Positions 25,421 to 34,654 of a stretch of 64,000 nucleotides of DNA are shown piece by piece (positions within the stretch are counted from its first letter, which is position 1; each line of letters starts with the position of its first letter). Under the pieces are notes generated by a model. That model did not search any database. It had not been told where the DNA came from and worked only from the letters and a program-made list of their open reading frames with translations. The position numbers and the translations under genes are program-made. The stretch is from Oligoflexus sp. (GTDB lineage Bacteria > Bdellovibrionota_B > Oligoflexia > Oligoflexales > Oligoflexaceae): positions 51,709 through 115,708 of the forward strand of contig JACMOC010000029.1 of assembly GCA_014378195.1 (NCBI GenBank), given 5' to 3'.

Positions 25421-25942
25421 TCAGGGTTTTACGCCCGTTCCATAATCCCATTTCAAATCCTTGATTTTCATTTTAGAGGTCTTGGAGTCATTGATGAGCA
25501 AATAGTGCTCGTGAACCGTTTTCTTTTTGGCGAAATCCGTTTCCTGGTCAATTGAGATCGTCGTCTCACCGTTGACCGAACTTTGTTCGTAACTTGCCGA
25601 TTGCGTTGTTTCGTCGACTCGTTCCCCAAGATCGTTGAGAACCTGTTTGGCAAGTTGGCGAACAAGCTCCATTTGAGCCGGTGTCCACGTGGTAAACTCT
25701 GTCCGGCATTTATCGAGGTCGTCACCGAGTAGACACTGGTTGAATTCCTGAGGAACCTTGCTTGCCTGGTTGTGACCGGTAAAAACCGTTGCGATCGACC
25801 CGTGACCGAAGAGAAGATATCCAACGCCCAAAACAAGTCCCCCGATGAGCAGAATCCCAAACGCAACAATGAGCCCGAGGCTAAGGAGGATAAGCAGCAG
25901 CACTGCTAAGACAAGCAAGCCAGCGGTCATCAAAATACTCAT
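25421..25942 (-). CDS. membrane-anchored protein of unknown function
   Basis: A 173-residue protein with two tightly spaced N-terminal membrane helices (about 5-50), a soluble region containing QCLLGDDLDKCRTEF (two Cys) and a C-terminal beta-like segment (TVHEHYLLINDSKTSKMKI). No family recognised. It converges with the Kef remnant 12 bases away. GGGA lies 8 bases before the ATG. Confidence 0.65.
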   Translation of the reverse strand: MSILMTAGLLVLAVLLLILLSLGLIVAFGILLIGGLVLGVGYLLFGHGSIATVFTGHNQASKVPQEFNQCLLGDDLDKCRTEFTTWTPAQMELVRQLAKQVLNDLGERVDETTQSASYEQSSVNGETTISIDQETDFAKKKTVHEHYLLINDSKTSKMKIKDLKWDYGTGVKP

Positions 25943-26057
25943 GGTTCACGTCCCAGCTTATGACAGTCATTTAGGCGTAGATGATCTTCGTACGATGTCT
26001 CTAGATATTTGTTACTCTATTTCACGAACCAAAGGCTAGAGCTGCGAAGGACCTGTC

Positions 26058-26327
26058 ATGAAAAAGAAGAAAAAGCCGCAGGGTACTTTCGGCTTCGAAA
26101 GTGCTGAAGACATTGAAGATCTCATGGGAATGAATGGCGACGAGCTCGTGGAAGTGGGCCGGGAGTTGTCCAAAGAAGAGCAGCATAGTCAAGCCGAGTC
26201 CTTAGCGAAAAGTCTGCTGAAATCGTCGCCCGAAGAGCAGGCTTTGGCCCTCAAAAAACTTCGGCGTGAGGATATCCTTCTTTTTGAAACCGTGGAATAT
26301 CTCATGCAAAGAATGAAAAAACGCTAA
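26058..26327 (+). CDS. small charged cytoplasmic protein, unknown
   Basis: An 89-residue protein with a Lys-rich start (KKKKKPQ) and predicted helices (SKEEQHSQAESLAKSLLK, EEQALALKKLRREDILLF). AAGGA 6 bases before the ATG makes it a credible gene. Its stop overlaps the stop of the convergent methyltransferase gene. No function assigned. Confidence 0.65.
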   Translation: MKKKKKPQGTFGFESAEDIEDLMGMNGDELVEVGRELSKEEQHSQAESLAKSLLKSSPEEQALALKKLRREDILLFETVEYLMQRMKKR

Positions 26328-26989
26328 GCCCGTGATTCTTTGACCCACAAATCAAGATAGTGCGTGCCGATCGATTTTTTCTCTGTGAGGCGATAGCCCT
26401 CTGGGAAGGTTCCTCCATACCCGTGATAGGTCACGACGCGCACGCCTACGGGCAAAAGCGCCAGCTTTGATTCAACGGTCTCCACATAAGTATTGAAGTG
26501 CTCAAGACTAAGGGGAACGCTCTTATCGATCCGGGCAAAACGCGTGACGTTTTCAAGAAATGGATTGTAGAGGTAAAAGGCATGGAATAAATTCCAATCC
26601 AGATCGGTCATGTTCCCCAAAATAAAATGGCTGTTGGGAATATCATGCCGGAGGCGGATACGATTAGCCTCGTCGATAAAGTGCGTGCGCTGCTCGATCC
26701 CATAATATTCGGAATCTGTGGTCAGCGCTCCTGCAAAACAAAACTTCCCGGGGCCGCATCCTACATCAAGGATTCTATGAACTTTTCCAGCTCCTGCATC
26801 GGCGCTCAATAAACGAGCCGCCCAAATCGCGACAGCAAGAGGTGTCCAGTGACGCGAGGAGAGGCTCCGTGTGGCTTTATTGAAGATGCGATCAAACCGT
26901 TCATCCGACACTGCAAAGCCGTTTCGCAAGGCTAAAGCGATCGATCGAAAAGCCTCGTTGCCGGCTTGAATGTATTCGCTCTCAACCAT
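26324..26989 (-). CDS. class I SAM-dependent methyltransferase
   Basis: A 221-residue Rossmann-fold methyltransferase with motif I ILDVGCGPGKFC, an acidic strand EYYGIEQR and the post-motif segment HFILGNMTDLDWNLFHAFYLYNPF. The substrate cannot be inferred. GGGGG 4 bases before the ATG fixes the start. Confidence 0.8.
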   Translation of the reverse strand: MVESEYIQAGNEAFRSIALALRNGFAVSDERFDRIFNKATRSLSSRHWTPLAVAIWAARLLSADAGAGKVHRILDVGCGPGKFCFAGALTTDSEYYGIEQRTHFIDEANRIRLRHDIPNSHFILGNMTDLDWNLFHAFYLYNPFLENVTRFARIDKSVPLSLEHFNTYVETVESKLALLPVGVRVVTYHGYGGTFPEGYRLTEKKSIGTHYLDLWVKESRA

Positions 26990-27184
26990 CGTGCCCCCAA
27001 AACCAAATGCTTTCGAAACAGGATTTGTTTATGCCACAGATTCGCCGAAGTTTTCGCGTTTAAATACGAAACATTTGCCTTTGTTGACAGCGTCTATTCG
27101 TTACGTCAGAATACAAAGACCTTCCCTCATCCGTCCAATTTTCTCATCCAAGACAACAGCAACCCGTTGAACTGGAGTCACGTT

Positions 27185-28150
27185 ATGAAGCACACCTTCT
27201 TACCGATCAGTATCTTGTGCGCGCTCAGTCTCCTCCCGATTGCCTGTCGGACTCACTCGGAATCGCACCTTTCCGATGTCAATTCCTGCGCCTCCGGGCG
27301 ACCTTACTACCTCACGCTTGTTGCTCAAGGCACTGATTTGCCAGGATATACGGAGCTGCGTGTACCGCAGTTTCGAGATCCGACCCAGATTCCGGGTGTG
27401 GTGGCCGCAAACCCTGATCATACGATTCGCCTTGATCTGTGCGTGACGGATGACGTCGTTGATCTGCACAAAGTTGTGCTCATGAATGGGCCTGATGTCG
27501 TTATAATCGGCGATGGATCGACAGGGCATAAAGAGGGGCTCGAGCGAACATTTTTCGACCACGACTATTCCGGCCTCAATCTGGAGATCCCGTTGATAGG
27601 TAAACCTGCGGAATTTTTGATTCTACGGGGAGCAGCGAATTACAAGGGAGCGTATTTTACGTTTTTACAGAAGACGAGTGCCGGCGTTGTTCTGAAAGCG
27701 CCGCGCGATCCCATAGTGTTTGGAGTATTTGATGCGCCGGATGCAGATAAAAAACCCCGCCCTGCTTCGCTGAGCGCTAATAATTGCAATCTGTATGATG
27801 GGTTGCGAAAGTCCAATACCTTCACAGTCGATACAGCAACGTTTACGCTCGACGCTTGTTTCAAAGGGGAGATGATCGTAGGGCCCAGCCTTCTCAAGCT
27901 CGTTGTAACCGACTCGTCGAAGCAGCTCGATCAGCAAACACGCGGCCGGACCTTTGAAGTGCCGATCGGGAGCTATTCGCTTGGTGATAGAAAGAAAGCA
28001 AACGAGTCTCTTTTCGTTAATCTTCCTCATGCTGTTTACGCGATAAAACCTTCTTCTGTAGGGATAGGACTGACCTATCGCTTTTTATATATCAAAAGTG
28101 GGAAAGACGCGGCAGGCTCTGTATTAGCGCGCAAACGTCCCATCAAATAG
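27185..28150 (+). CDS. lipoprotein of unknown function
   Basis: A 321-residue predicted lipoprotein (lipobox LPIAC). The mature part is strand-rich and has four or five Cys (NSCASGRPYYLTL, LDLCVTDDVV, NNCNLYDGL, LDACFKGEM). The open frame extends about 70 codons further upstream, but GGAG 7 bases before ATG 27185 plus the signal peptide fix the start. No domain recognised. It is divergent from the methyltransferase gene. Confidence 0.75.
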   Translation: MKHTFLPISILCALSLLPIACRTHSESHLSDVNSCASGRPYYLTLVAQGTDLPGYTELRVPQFRDPTQIPGVVAANPDHTIRLDLCVTDDVVDLHKVVLMNGPDVVIIGDGSTGHKEGLERTFFDHDYSGLNLEIPLIGKPAEFLILRGAANYKGAYFTFLQKTSAGVVLKAPRDPIVFGVFDAPDADKKPRPASLSANNCNLYDGLRKSNTFTVDTATFTLDACFKGEMIVGPSLLKLVVTDSSKQLDQQTRGRTFEVPIGSYSLGDRKKANESLFVNLPHAVYAIKPSSVGIGLTYRFLYIKSGKDAAGSVLARKRPIK

Positions 28151-28267
28151 GATCCACGTTAATTGCTATCTATTCAAGGGCTTAGCTTTTGGCTTGCCAT
28201 TTTAGCTTAACACTGGTAGCTTCTGTTCATTCCTTCCGAGGATTCATTACCGTAAAACTGGAGCCGA

Positions 28268-28636
28268 ATGAAGATTATTGTATGTGGTTCACATGACTAC
28301 CAAGATACTCAGCTACTTACCAAGACCCTCCGCGAATACACTAGACGTCATAAAGTGTCGACTATAGTCCTAGGCCAGGAGCTTGGAGCTGAAACGATGG
28401 CAGCTGAGTGGGCTATGCAAAACAACGTGCGTTTGTCGATCGTTCCTACGAATCGCAAAATGCAGGGTGTTGAAGCTACGATCGAACGTAATAAACGTAT
28501 CATCGAGAGCAACCGGGATGCATCAGCCGTTCTCCATTTCATGGGCTGCGAAAATTCAGAGGACCTCTGTTTAAGAGCTCTGAACAATAATATCGTCGTA
28601 GACGATGTCGTTGGTTATCACTCTTCCGTTTGCTAA
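28268..28636 (+). CDS. SLOG-domain protein (DUF2493/YspA-like)
   Basis: A 122-residue Rossmann-like SLOG-superfamily protein: MKIIVCGSHDYQDTQLL, the glycine-containing strand TIVLGQELGAETMAAEWAM and the NRKMQGVEATIERNKRII helix are typical of DUF2493 proteins, which may bind nucleotide-type ligands. GGAG 4 bases before the ATG. Biological role unknown. A terminator follows. Confidence 0.78.
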   Translation: MKIIVCGSHDYQDTQLLTKTLREYTRRHKVSTIVLGQELGAETMAAEWAMQNNVRLSIVPTNRKMQGVEATIERNKRIIESNRDASAVLHFMGCENSEDLCLRALNNNIVVDDVVGYHSSVC

Positions 28637-28669
28637 GAGCCGACGTTCAGAATGTGAGATCAGCAAAGT

Positions 28670-28707
28670 AAAGCGATCTATTCCTAGGGGGATAAGTCGC
28701 TTTTTTT
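28670..28707 (+). terminator. intrinsic terminator after the SLOG gene
   Basis: AAGCGA (28671-28676) pairs with TCGCTT around an inner ATTCC/GGGGAT stem, followed by seven T (28701-28707). Confidence 0.8.
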
Positions 28708-28815
28708 GCGAGCTTTTATTGCGATGGAATCCGATTCGGAGGTATCATAGAATATTCAAATTCAACATGATATCAACCCCATGGGCCCAGAAGGCCGCGA
28801 CGTCGGAGAATGATA

Positions 28816-29514
28816 ATGCCGCGTATTCTACTTTTCACGGCTCTGCTGTTTCTCGATACAGCCTCGGTGCTTGCGCAAGGGTTAAGCAAGGCTGAAGTCC
28901 AGAAGGTTGTTCAGTCGCACAAAGAGCAGGTCAGATCCTGCTACGAAGCCCTCGCCAAAAAAACTCCTGATGCGCCTGGCAAACTTCGCTTAGAGATAAA
29001 AGTCAAAAGGAATGGTCTCGTCGAAAGTCAGAAGACGGTCGAAAACACTTTCAATGATATTAATTTCAGTGGCTGTGTTGAAAATCGCGTTCATGATTGG
29101 GTTTTCCCTGCGCCTCTTCCGAATCAACCCTCGACGTTTTCTTATCCGTTTCTCTTCGGCTCTGATGAAGCGCTGCCCGATACGGAAAACGACGCCCAGG
29201 TCTATCGCGGACGCATATTTAAAAAATCGAATAAGCCGATCATAGACGTCGATAGACTGCAAAAAATGGCTCATAACAAAGCGATTAAGGCTGTCGCCGG
29301 CAACTGTGAAAACTTAAAAACCATGAAAGAGAAGTGTAACAGTCTTGCACCAAAGGATCGTGTGGTTTGCAGTGGTTTGACGAGTTCGGCTCCTAAAAAG
29401 CCGTTTACACCCGACTGGCTTATGATCGACCATCCTGATTCGTTCCGCATCGAAAGCAGTGCGTATTTTGTGGGGTATTGGCATCTATCCTGTGAACAGA
29501 TAACGAAGAGTTGA
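28816..29514 (+). CDS. exported AgmX/PglI C-terminal-domain protein
   Basis: A 232-residue protein with a signal peptide (to about VLAQ). It is followed by a TonB-like domain of the kind found at the C-terminus of AgmX (GltJ) and PglI (GltG): SKAEVQKVVQSHKEQVRSCYE, GKLRLEIKVKRNGLV, and a WVFPAPLP followed by SYPFLF. A Cys-rich tail follows (NCENLKTMKEKCNSL). I take ATG 28816, 7 bases from GGAG, over one 6 bases earlier. It is not part of the gliding cluster at 8.9-15.9 kb but shares its domain family. Confidence 0.8.
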   Translation: MPRILLFTALLFLDTASVLAQGLSKAEVQKVVQSHKEQVRSCYEALAKKTPDAPGKLRLEIKVKRNGLVESQKTVENTFNDINFSGCVENRVHDWVFPAPLPNQPSTFSYPFLFGSDEALPDTENDAQVYRGRIFKKSNKPIIDVDRLQKMAHNKAIKAVAGNCENLKTMKEKCNSLAPKDRVVCSGLTSSAPKKPFTPDWLMIDHPDSFRIESSAYFVGYWHLSCEQITKS

Positions 29515-29521
29515 CGCCGGA

Positions 29522-29557
29522 AAGGCCAGCAAACCTAAAAATAGCTTGGCTGGCCTT
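29522..29557 (+). terminator. hairpin after the AgmX-domain gene
   Basis: Nine perfect pairs (AAGGCCAGC with GCTGGCCTT), starting 8 bases after the stop. There is no T-run downstream, so termination is only suggested. Confidence 0.4.
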
Positions 29558-29746
29558 GGGATTCCTTACGGCACTAACAAAAAGCCTCTTGCCAGCGCCT
29601 CTGGGAATTCAAAGTTATCTCGATTTAGAGCACTTAAGCTCAAAACACACTAAAGACGAAAATCCCCTGCGTTGCAAATCGCCTCTTTCTGCATCCTTCG
29701 ATAGTGCCAATAGATTCAGAGAATTACCTTTTTTTCGCGAAATCGC

Positions 29747-31468
29747 CTATCTTAGGCCAAATGCGTAAAACTTGTTCCCTGCAAAACCAGTTTTGGAATA
29801 ACCTGAGCCCCAGTAAAGGACGTTATCCACGATCGCAGGCGCTGACATTACGGAGCCGCCGCTCGCAAACGACCAGATTACTCGTCCATCCCGACTATCG
29901 AGTCCGTACATGTGACCCTTTCTGTCCATCGATCCCGCAAAAACAACGCCGTTGTTTACGGCCATCGGCCCCTTATCCGTCGCAAAAAAACCTTCTCCCC
30001 GGAAGGCTCCAAAGCTCGGGTGGGCAAGGATGCCTTTCAGAGGTTCGCTGCTGCGTGGGTCAGGCGTCTGCCATAGAATTTTGCCGCTCACGGCGTCGAG
30101 TGCAGCCCAAGATCCTCCGTGGACTTTTTTTCCAGCCTGAGGCCCTGCGGTAATAAGATATTCGGTATGATCGAAGTTTGTGATCTGAACATAGACCTTT
30201 TCGTTGTCCGTTGCGGATCCGAATTCCATGCCGCCCAGGGTTCCGCCTGGACCGACAGGGGTGGTCCAAAGAGTGGAACCTTCGTGATCAGGGTCAAACG
30301 CCCAGAAGACGCCATTTTTTTGTCCCACGGCGACTATATCCTTCTCCACTCCATCTTTGTGCGTATGCACGAGCATAGGCGCTTGCCCAAAATCGAAATC
30401 GAGTGAGGTAAGATCATCACAGTTGGAAGGTTTGATCGGAATGCCTGGCGCTAGTTTTGGATCGCAGGCGTAAGTCCAGGCTCCGTAGTTCTCGAGCTTC
30501 CTGGCCCACTTTATAGCGCCTGTATCGAGATCGAGAGCTAGGACAGAACTCGCATAATTGTCAGGACGATCGAATTTGTCATAACATTCGGTCTGCTGTT
30601 GTTCGGGTTTGCCTTTGAAGATTGGCAGGCAAGTCTTGAGGCTCTGAGGAAAAGTGTAATTGTTTCCTGTAGCGATATAAACAGCGTGGCGTTTGACATC
30701 GATAGAGGGTTGGCTGCCCCACACTGCATTGCCAGTAAAACCTTTGCCCTCAGGAACCATGTAGGTTTGCCAAAGGATGCGGCCAGTTTGTAGATCAAGC
30801 GCAGCCATCGATCCTCGGAAGGTGCAGCAGTCTTTGGTAAATCGTGCCGATGCCTCTTCGTTTGACGCTGTGCCGACGTACACTTTCCCGTTATAAATAA
30901 CCGGTGATTGCGTGATGATGGATAATTGATTGGAGTCCAGGCGTGTTTTCCAGACGAGCTCACCCGTAGTTCGATTGAGCGCATACACGGATGCTCCTTT
31001 TGAGCCATGGACGCTTAGGATCGAATCAATGAAGCCTCGGTTGTCGCCAAAAATGAGGAGATCACCGGAAATTGCAAAACTGCTTCGCGCGACAGAATTC
31101 AGGAGGTTTTTGCTGTAGCGAAGTATGGATTTCGACCAGACCGAACGGCCAGTCTCGCGGTCGAGAGCATGGAGGTAGCTACCGCCCGTCAGACCACCGA
31201 CAAAAGGCGTGCCCCAGTCTGGGAAATATACGTTTTGTTCGCTAACGACTGGTATCGCGGACACATCCCCGTGCGTTTCGTAAACCCATTTTACTTTGAG
31301 ATTTTTGACAGTATCGGGTGTGATCAGAGGGCTGTCGATACCCTGGTGAGTATTCTCCAGATCGCCACCCCAGGTAGGCCACACTGCTTTGTCCTGGGCG
31401 CTTGCAGCGCAGGTGAAGATAAAGAGAAAGAACGTGCTGGTTACGAGACTGTACAACAAAGCTTTCAT
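29747..31468 (-). CDS. PQQ-binding-like beta-propeller protein (polyvinyl-alcohol-dehydrogenase-like)
   Basis: A 573-residue exported protein with signal peptide (ending TCAASA). Repeated W-motifs (LDRETGRSVWSK, LNRTTGELVWKT, LDLQTGRILWQT, LDLDTGAIKWAR, LDAVSGKILWQT, LDSRDGRVIWSF) build an eight-blade quinoprotein propeller. Vicinal Cys (KDCCTF) resemble the disulfide over PQQ in alcohol dehydrogenases. No CxxCH haem motif is present. Closest recalled relatives are polyvinyl-alcohol dehydrogenases, but the substrate is a guess. GGAGG 8 bases before ATG 31468 sets the start. Confidence 0.82.
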   Translation of the reverse strand: MKALLYSLVTSTFFLFIFTCAASAQDKAVWPTWGGDLENTHQGIDSPLITPDTVKNLKVKWVYETHGDVSAIPVVSEQNVYFPDWGTPFVGGLTGGSYLHALDRETGRSVWSKSILRYSKNLLNSVARSSFAISGDLLIFGDNRGFIDSILSVHGSKGASVYALNRTTGELVWKTRLDSNQLSIITQSPVIYNGKVYVGTASNEEASARFTKDCCTFRGSMAALDLQTGRILWQTYMVPEGKGFTGNAVWGSQPSIDVKRHAVYIATGNNYTFPQSLKTCLPIFKGKPEQQQTECYDKFDRPDNYASSVLALDLDTGAIKWARKLENYGAWTYACDPKLAPGIPIKPSNCDDLTSLDFDFGQAPMLVHTHKDGVEKDIVAVGQKNGVFWAFDPDHEGSTLWTTPVGPGGTLGGMEFGSATDNEKVYVQITNFDHTEYLITAGPQAGKKVHGGSWAALDAVSGKILWQTPDPRSSEPLKGILAHPSFGAFRGEGFFATDKGPMAVNNGVVFAGSMDRKGHMYGLDSRDGRVIWSFASGGSVMSAPAIVDNVLYWGSGYSKTGFAGNKFYAFGLR

Positions 31469-31597
31469 AAAGATGTCCTCCTTTGGGCTTGGAAAACATC
31501 CCATTTCATTCCACAGGTCGCAATGGGTGAAAAGCTTTTCAGGTCTCTTAACGCATTGATTTGTCTCTGATAATTCTTATTTGAGTTGCGGCTGGTG

Positions 31598-32041
31598 TTA
31601 TTTCTTTTTGGGTGTCAGTGTAGTTTCCACTGCGGCAATAATGCTTTCCCATCCCTGCTGTGTTCTTTCTTTGTATTCCTGGTCGACACCGCGATGGGTC
31701 AAAGTCAGAAATGTTTCGTTGCCGTTGGGTTCAAAATCAATCGCCACGCGGCTGGCGCCCATCGGCTGGCCATCGATGCCCCACGTGAAAACGAGGCGAT
31801 GTGGACGCCGAATTTCAACGTATTCGCCGATATGGTTGATTTCCGTGCCATTCCGAAGGTTAACGAACGAAAACGCCGTTCCTGGATAAGCGTCGGTTTT
31901 CACTCTGAGGCTTTTATCGCCTGCGGGCGCTGTCATCCACAGTGCTATTTTTTTGGGGTCGAGCCACGCGTCGAAGACTTGTTCGGAATGACCTTTCAAA
32001 CTGCGGTAAACACGAACGGGAGCGAGCGGATCGAGGGCCAT
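31598..32041 (-). CDS. SRPBCC family protein (AHSA1-like)
   Basis: A 147-residue START-like fold protein. VYRSLKGHSEQVFDAWLDPKKIALWM is the standard opening of the Aha1/AHSA1 group, with EYVEIRRPHRLVFTW and FLTLTHRGV later. Members bind hydrophobic ligands. Specific role unknown. ATG 32041 with AAAGGA is preferred over a longer frame. Confidence 0.85.
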   Translation of the reverse strand: MALDPLAPVRVYRSLKGHSEQVFDAWLDPKKIALWMTAPAGDKSLRVKTDAYPGTAFSFVNLRNGTEINHIGEYVEIRRPHRLVFTWGIDGQPMGASRVAIDFEPNGNETFLTLTHRGVDQEYKERTQQGWESIIAAVETTLTPKKK

Positions 32042-32114
32042 AAGGCTTTCCTTTCGATAGATACTGCGAATTCTATATAGCATCAATAGTCCCCCTGCCT
32101 GCAAAAGTCAAAAA

Positions 32115-32160
32115 AAAGAACCCCGGACAACTCACAGAAATGAGTAGTCCGGGGCCTTTT
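32115..32160 (-). terminator. terminator after the lectin lipoprotein (T-runs on both strands)
   Basis: CCCCGGAC.ACTC pairs with GAGT.GTCCGGGG (32121-32154). On the minus strand TTCTTTTTTT follows; on the plus strand TTTTTT also follows. Confidence 0.85.
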
Positions 32161-32175
32161 TTAAAACACAGCGTC

Positions 32176-33672
32176 TCAGTAGTAGGAGATAGACCAGAGC
32201 TGAGATTTATCATTTAAATTGCATTTTTTCGTAACGACGTTAGCTGCGTCCGATGCTTTATCAAGCGATACGCACATATCGGCATTGCTTTTTGCATTGA
32301 TGATATAGACCAGGTTGGAATCCCAGGCATTGGACATCGAAGAGATGTTCCACGATTGTGTTTCCGAATTGTCACAAGGTCTGGAATCAACGGACGAGCC
32401 ATAGGCATTGGTGCTGAGGTTCATACATTGACCCTGAGCTTCGTTGTACCAACGGTAGTAGTGACCGCCGCCCGTGTAGATGACGTTGAAATTCTGATCG
32501 CCTTCGCCTTCTTTGCAAAGGTAAATGTTTGCGGCGCCTTTGCCATTTACGTGGTTAGAGTTAAGGCAATATTTAGGTTCTGCAACGTTAACGAATTTGA
32601 TGCCGGTCCGTTCCATCGCACCCATAGGCAAAACGAGTTCGGATTCAAGCAAATCGAACAGGCGTGTTTCTTTGATGCCTGTAACAAGACTTTGCGCGCC
32701 GATTTTGTCGGTGTCGCTGACAGTGTCGGGCTTGCCGTTCAGTTCATAAGGATCGTAGGCATTGGGGCTCTTCATATTCAAAAGAGTCACAGCTTTGCGC
32801 GCGATGTCGTGATAGTAGCAATCGGTGATTTTCACAGGTGATGCTTCAGCGGAGGATCCATTGAGCGTCGCGAGGTAACTCGAGGTGATCGCATCCTGGG
32901 TATCAATGTAGCCATTCCAGCGACAGGCTGATCCGCCCAGTGTGACCATACCGTTCAAAGAACGCATTTTCCAGGAGATCCAACGCATGTCGCGACCGAA
33001 TTGGTGCAGGCCGTTGCCGGATTCCATACGGTTGAAGTCATAGTGTTTGTTGCGGATCACGTTGAGGAGGCCTCGCATATAGGCAAGGACTTGGCGACGA
33101 TCCGTTTCAACGTCTTTCCACTTATGGTCAGAAGCCCAGTCACGCAAGCTGTCGTTGTAGGGCTTTGTGTATTGATCGCCTGGGATGAGTTTGGAGCTTT
33201 TGAGGTACGCTTCGAGTTTTGCACAAGCTTCGGCGCGTTTTGCGGACACTTTGGTGATGATGTCGGCAGATGCGTAATCAGCTTTGGCTTTGGCTTCTTT
33301 TGCGATCCAGTCTTTATAGTCTTGGATCAGAGCGCCGAGGTCACCGTAGACTTTCGTGATTTCGACAAACTTCGCGTCGTCTTTTTCATAAATTCTGCCC
33401 AAAGCCTCGAGTGATCCTACGATGTTAACCGAATCGCTGGCAGCGAGCTGCGTAGCGGAGGTTGCGCAGGTGAGACCTTTCATATCTTTGTCAAGTTGAT
33501 CAAGCAACACTGTGAAACGAGCGATCTGAGGAGCATCATCAGTCTGGATAGAATATGCGCCAGCCACACCCGAAGTACCGCTACCGACCGTTTTGCAAGC
33601 GGTAAACGATGCTGACAAAGCTATTCCCATCACCGAAGTAAATATCAAGCGACCTTTAACTACATTTTTCAA
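32176..33672 (-). CDS. lipoprotein with C-terminal ricin-type beta-trefoil lectin domain
   Basis: A 498-residue lipoprotein (lipobox FTAC, Cys26). Residues about 40-360 form a helical, unrecognised domain with paired Cys. From about 370 to the end there is a ricin-B lectin domain with QxW-like repeats (KYCLNSNHVNGKGAANIYLC, QCMNLSTNAY..TQSWNIS, MCVSLDKASD..SQLWSISYY). The start codon is TTG with AAGGAG 6 bases upstream; no ATG is nearby. It may bind sugars at the cell surface. Lectin domains alone do not make it a toxin. Confidence 0.8.
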   Translation of the reverse strand: MKNVVKGRLIFTSVMGIALSASFTACKTVGSGTSGVAGAYSIQTDDAPQIARFTVLLDQLDKDMKGLTCATSATQLAASDSVNIVGSLEALGRIYEKDDAKFVEITKVYGDLGALIQDYKDWIAKEAKAKADYASADIITKVSAKRAEACAKLEAYLKSSKLIPGDQYTKPYNDSLRDWASDHKWKDVETDRRQVLAYMRGLLNVIRNKHYDFNRMESGNGLHQFGRDMRWISWKMRSLNGMVTLGGSACRWNGYIDTQDAITSSYLATLNGSSAEASPVKITDCYYHDIARKAVTLLNMKSPNAYDPYELNGKPDTVSDTDKIGAQSLVTGIKETRLFDLLESELVLPMGAMERTGIKFVNVAEPKYCLNSNHVNGKGAANIYLCKEGEGDQNFNVIYTGGGHYYRWYNEAQGQCMNLSTNAYGSSVDSRPCDNSETQSWNISSMSNAWDSNLVYIINAKSNADMCVSLDKASDAANVVTKKCNLNDKSQLWSISYY

Positions 33673-33844
33673 GTGTTTCTCCTTAGCCCTGAAATGTCTG
33701 TTGTTAAAAGATTATAATGGAAATGCCGTTCTGCATACACGTGGACACTTTATGCCGCGCTGCACTCGGAAATTTAGGCCAAGAACCGTGGTTGCCCTGG
33801 TGATGCGAACACCCTATAATCTCCTTAAATCAGCACTATTTTTG

Positions 33845-34642
33845 ATGGGTGAGGCGACATTGACCAAACATCAAATTTGTTTAGCGAGTTCACAGGCTTT
33901 CTACGAAGGCTTCAGTCGGGCTTTCCGCGACCCTGATCTCAGCGGAATTGAAGCGGATCTTACCGGTATTCGGTTTTTGTTCCCGTGGCAGTTGACGCTA
34001 TCCGCGTGCCTTAAACGTCTGTGTGAGGGGCGCATCGACCTCACATTTAGTTGGAATAAGGCAAGAGCCTCTCAAAACGAAATCGCAGCCTATGCAGCCC
34101 AGGTCGGTTTGTTTGATAAACCCGAGACCATAGAAGCAGACCCATATTTCAACGCCGAAAACTACTGCGCGCTCTACTCGATCGACAAAACCCACGATCC
34201 CTTCATAGTCGATCGTTTGCAGGTACTGCTGAAAAGAGTGCCGGAGTTCGCGCGGCCCCTGGCAAGCGCCCTTTCCGAACTCGCGGATAACATAGTCCAG
34301 CACTCGGGCCGGACTGAAGACGAGGGCTGGGGTTTTGTCCAGGCACAGGCCACAGGTTCACGATTTCGCATAGCCTTCTGTGATTTCGGTGTTGGTCATT
34401 ATAAGACCTATCAACGCAGTCACTCCCTCAATGGAAGAGGTCCTCTGGAAGTGCTCGAAACCTCTCTTAAGGGCCACGGACTTACGCGCGTTTGTGAAGT
34501 GATTGATGCTCATAAAGGTGTCATGGAAATCTACAGCGATGGGCTGAGATGTCGTTACAGCCAAGGGAAAAAAGTGACCAAAGTGCTTGGCTTTCGGACC
34601 AAAGGAACCCTTATCTCCATCGAGATACCCGTTCGATCCTGA
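33845..34642 (+). CDS. GHKL-type ATPase, stand-alone
   Basis: About 265 residues. The C-terminal half has an N-box-like ALSELADNIVQHS, a G1-like FCDFGVGH and a G2-like LKGHGLTRV, the ATP-binding elements of histidine-kinase and anti-sigma ATPases. No membrane, sensor or phospho-His domain is present; the N-terminal half (SSQAFYEGFSRAFRDPDL, IRFLFPWQLTLSA) is unrecognised. The start is uncertain: ATG 33845 lacks a ribosome site, while TTG 33860 has GGTGAGG 5-6 bases upstream. It is followed after 12 bases by a DUF2939-like membrane protein gene. Confidence 0.7.
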   Translation: MGEATLTKHQICLASSQAFYEGFSRAFRDPDLSGIEADLTGIRFLFPWQLTLSACLKRLCEGRIDLTFSWNKARASQNEIAAYAAQVGLFDKPETIEADPYFNAENYCALYSIDKTHDPFIVDRLQVLLKRVPEFARPLASALSELADNIVQHSGRTEDEGWGFVQAQATGSRFRIAFCDFGVGHYKTYQRSHSLNGRGPLEVLETSLKGHGLTRVCEVIDAHKGVMEIYSDGLRCRYSQGKKVTKVLGFRTKGTLISIEIPVRS

Positions 34643-34654
34643 TAGGACGTGATG

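Noticed and set aside
29511..29768. 85-codon frame after the AgmX-domain gene
   Set aside because: Starts with TTG at the previous stop with no ribosome site, runs through a hairpin, and gives no protein-like pattern.
32176..33672. Ricin-type toxin
   Set aside because: Only the sugar-binding beta-trefoil is present; there is no N-glycosidase or other toxic domain that I can see.
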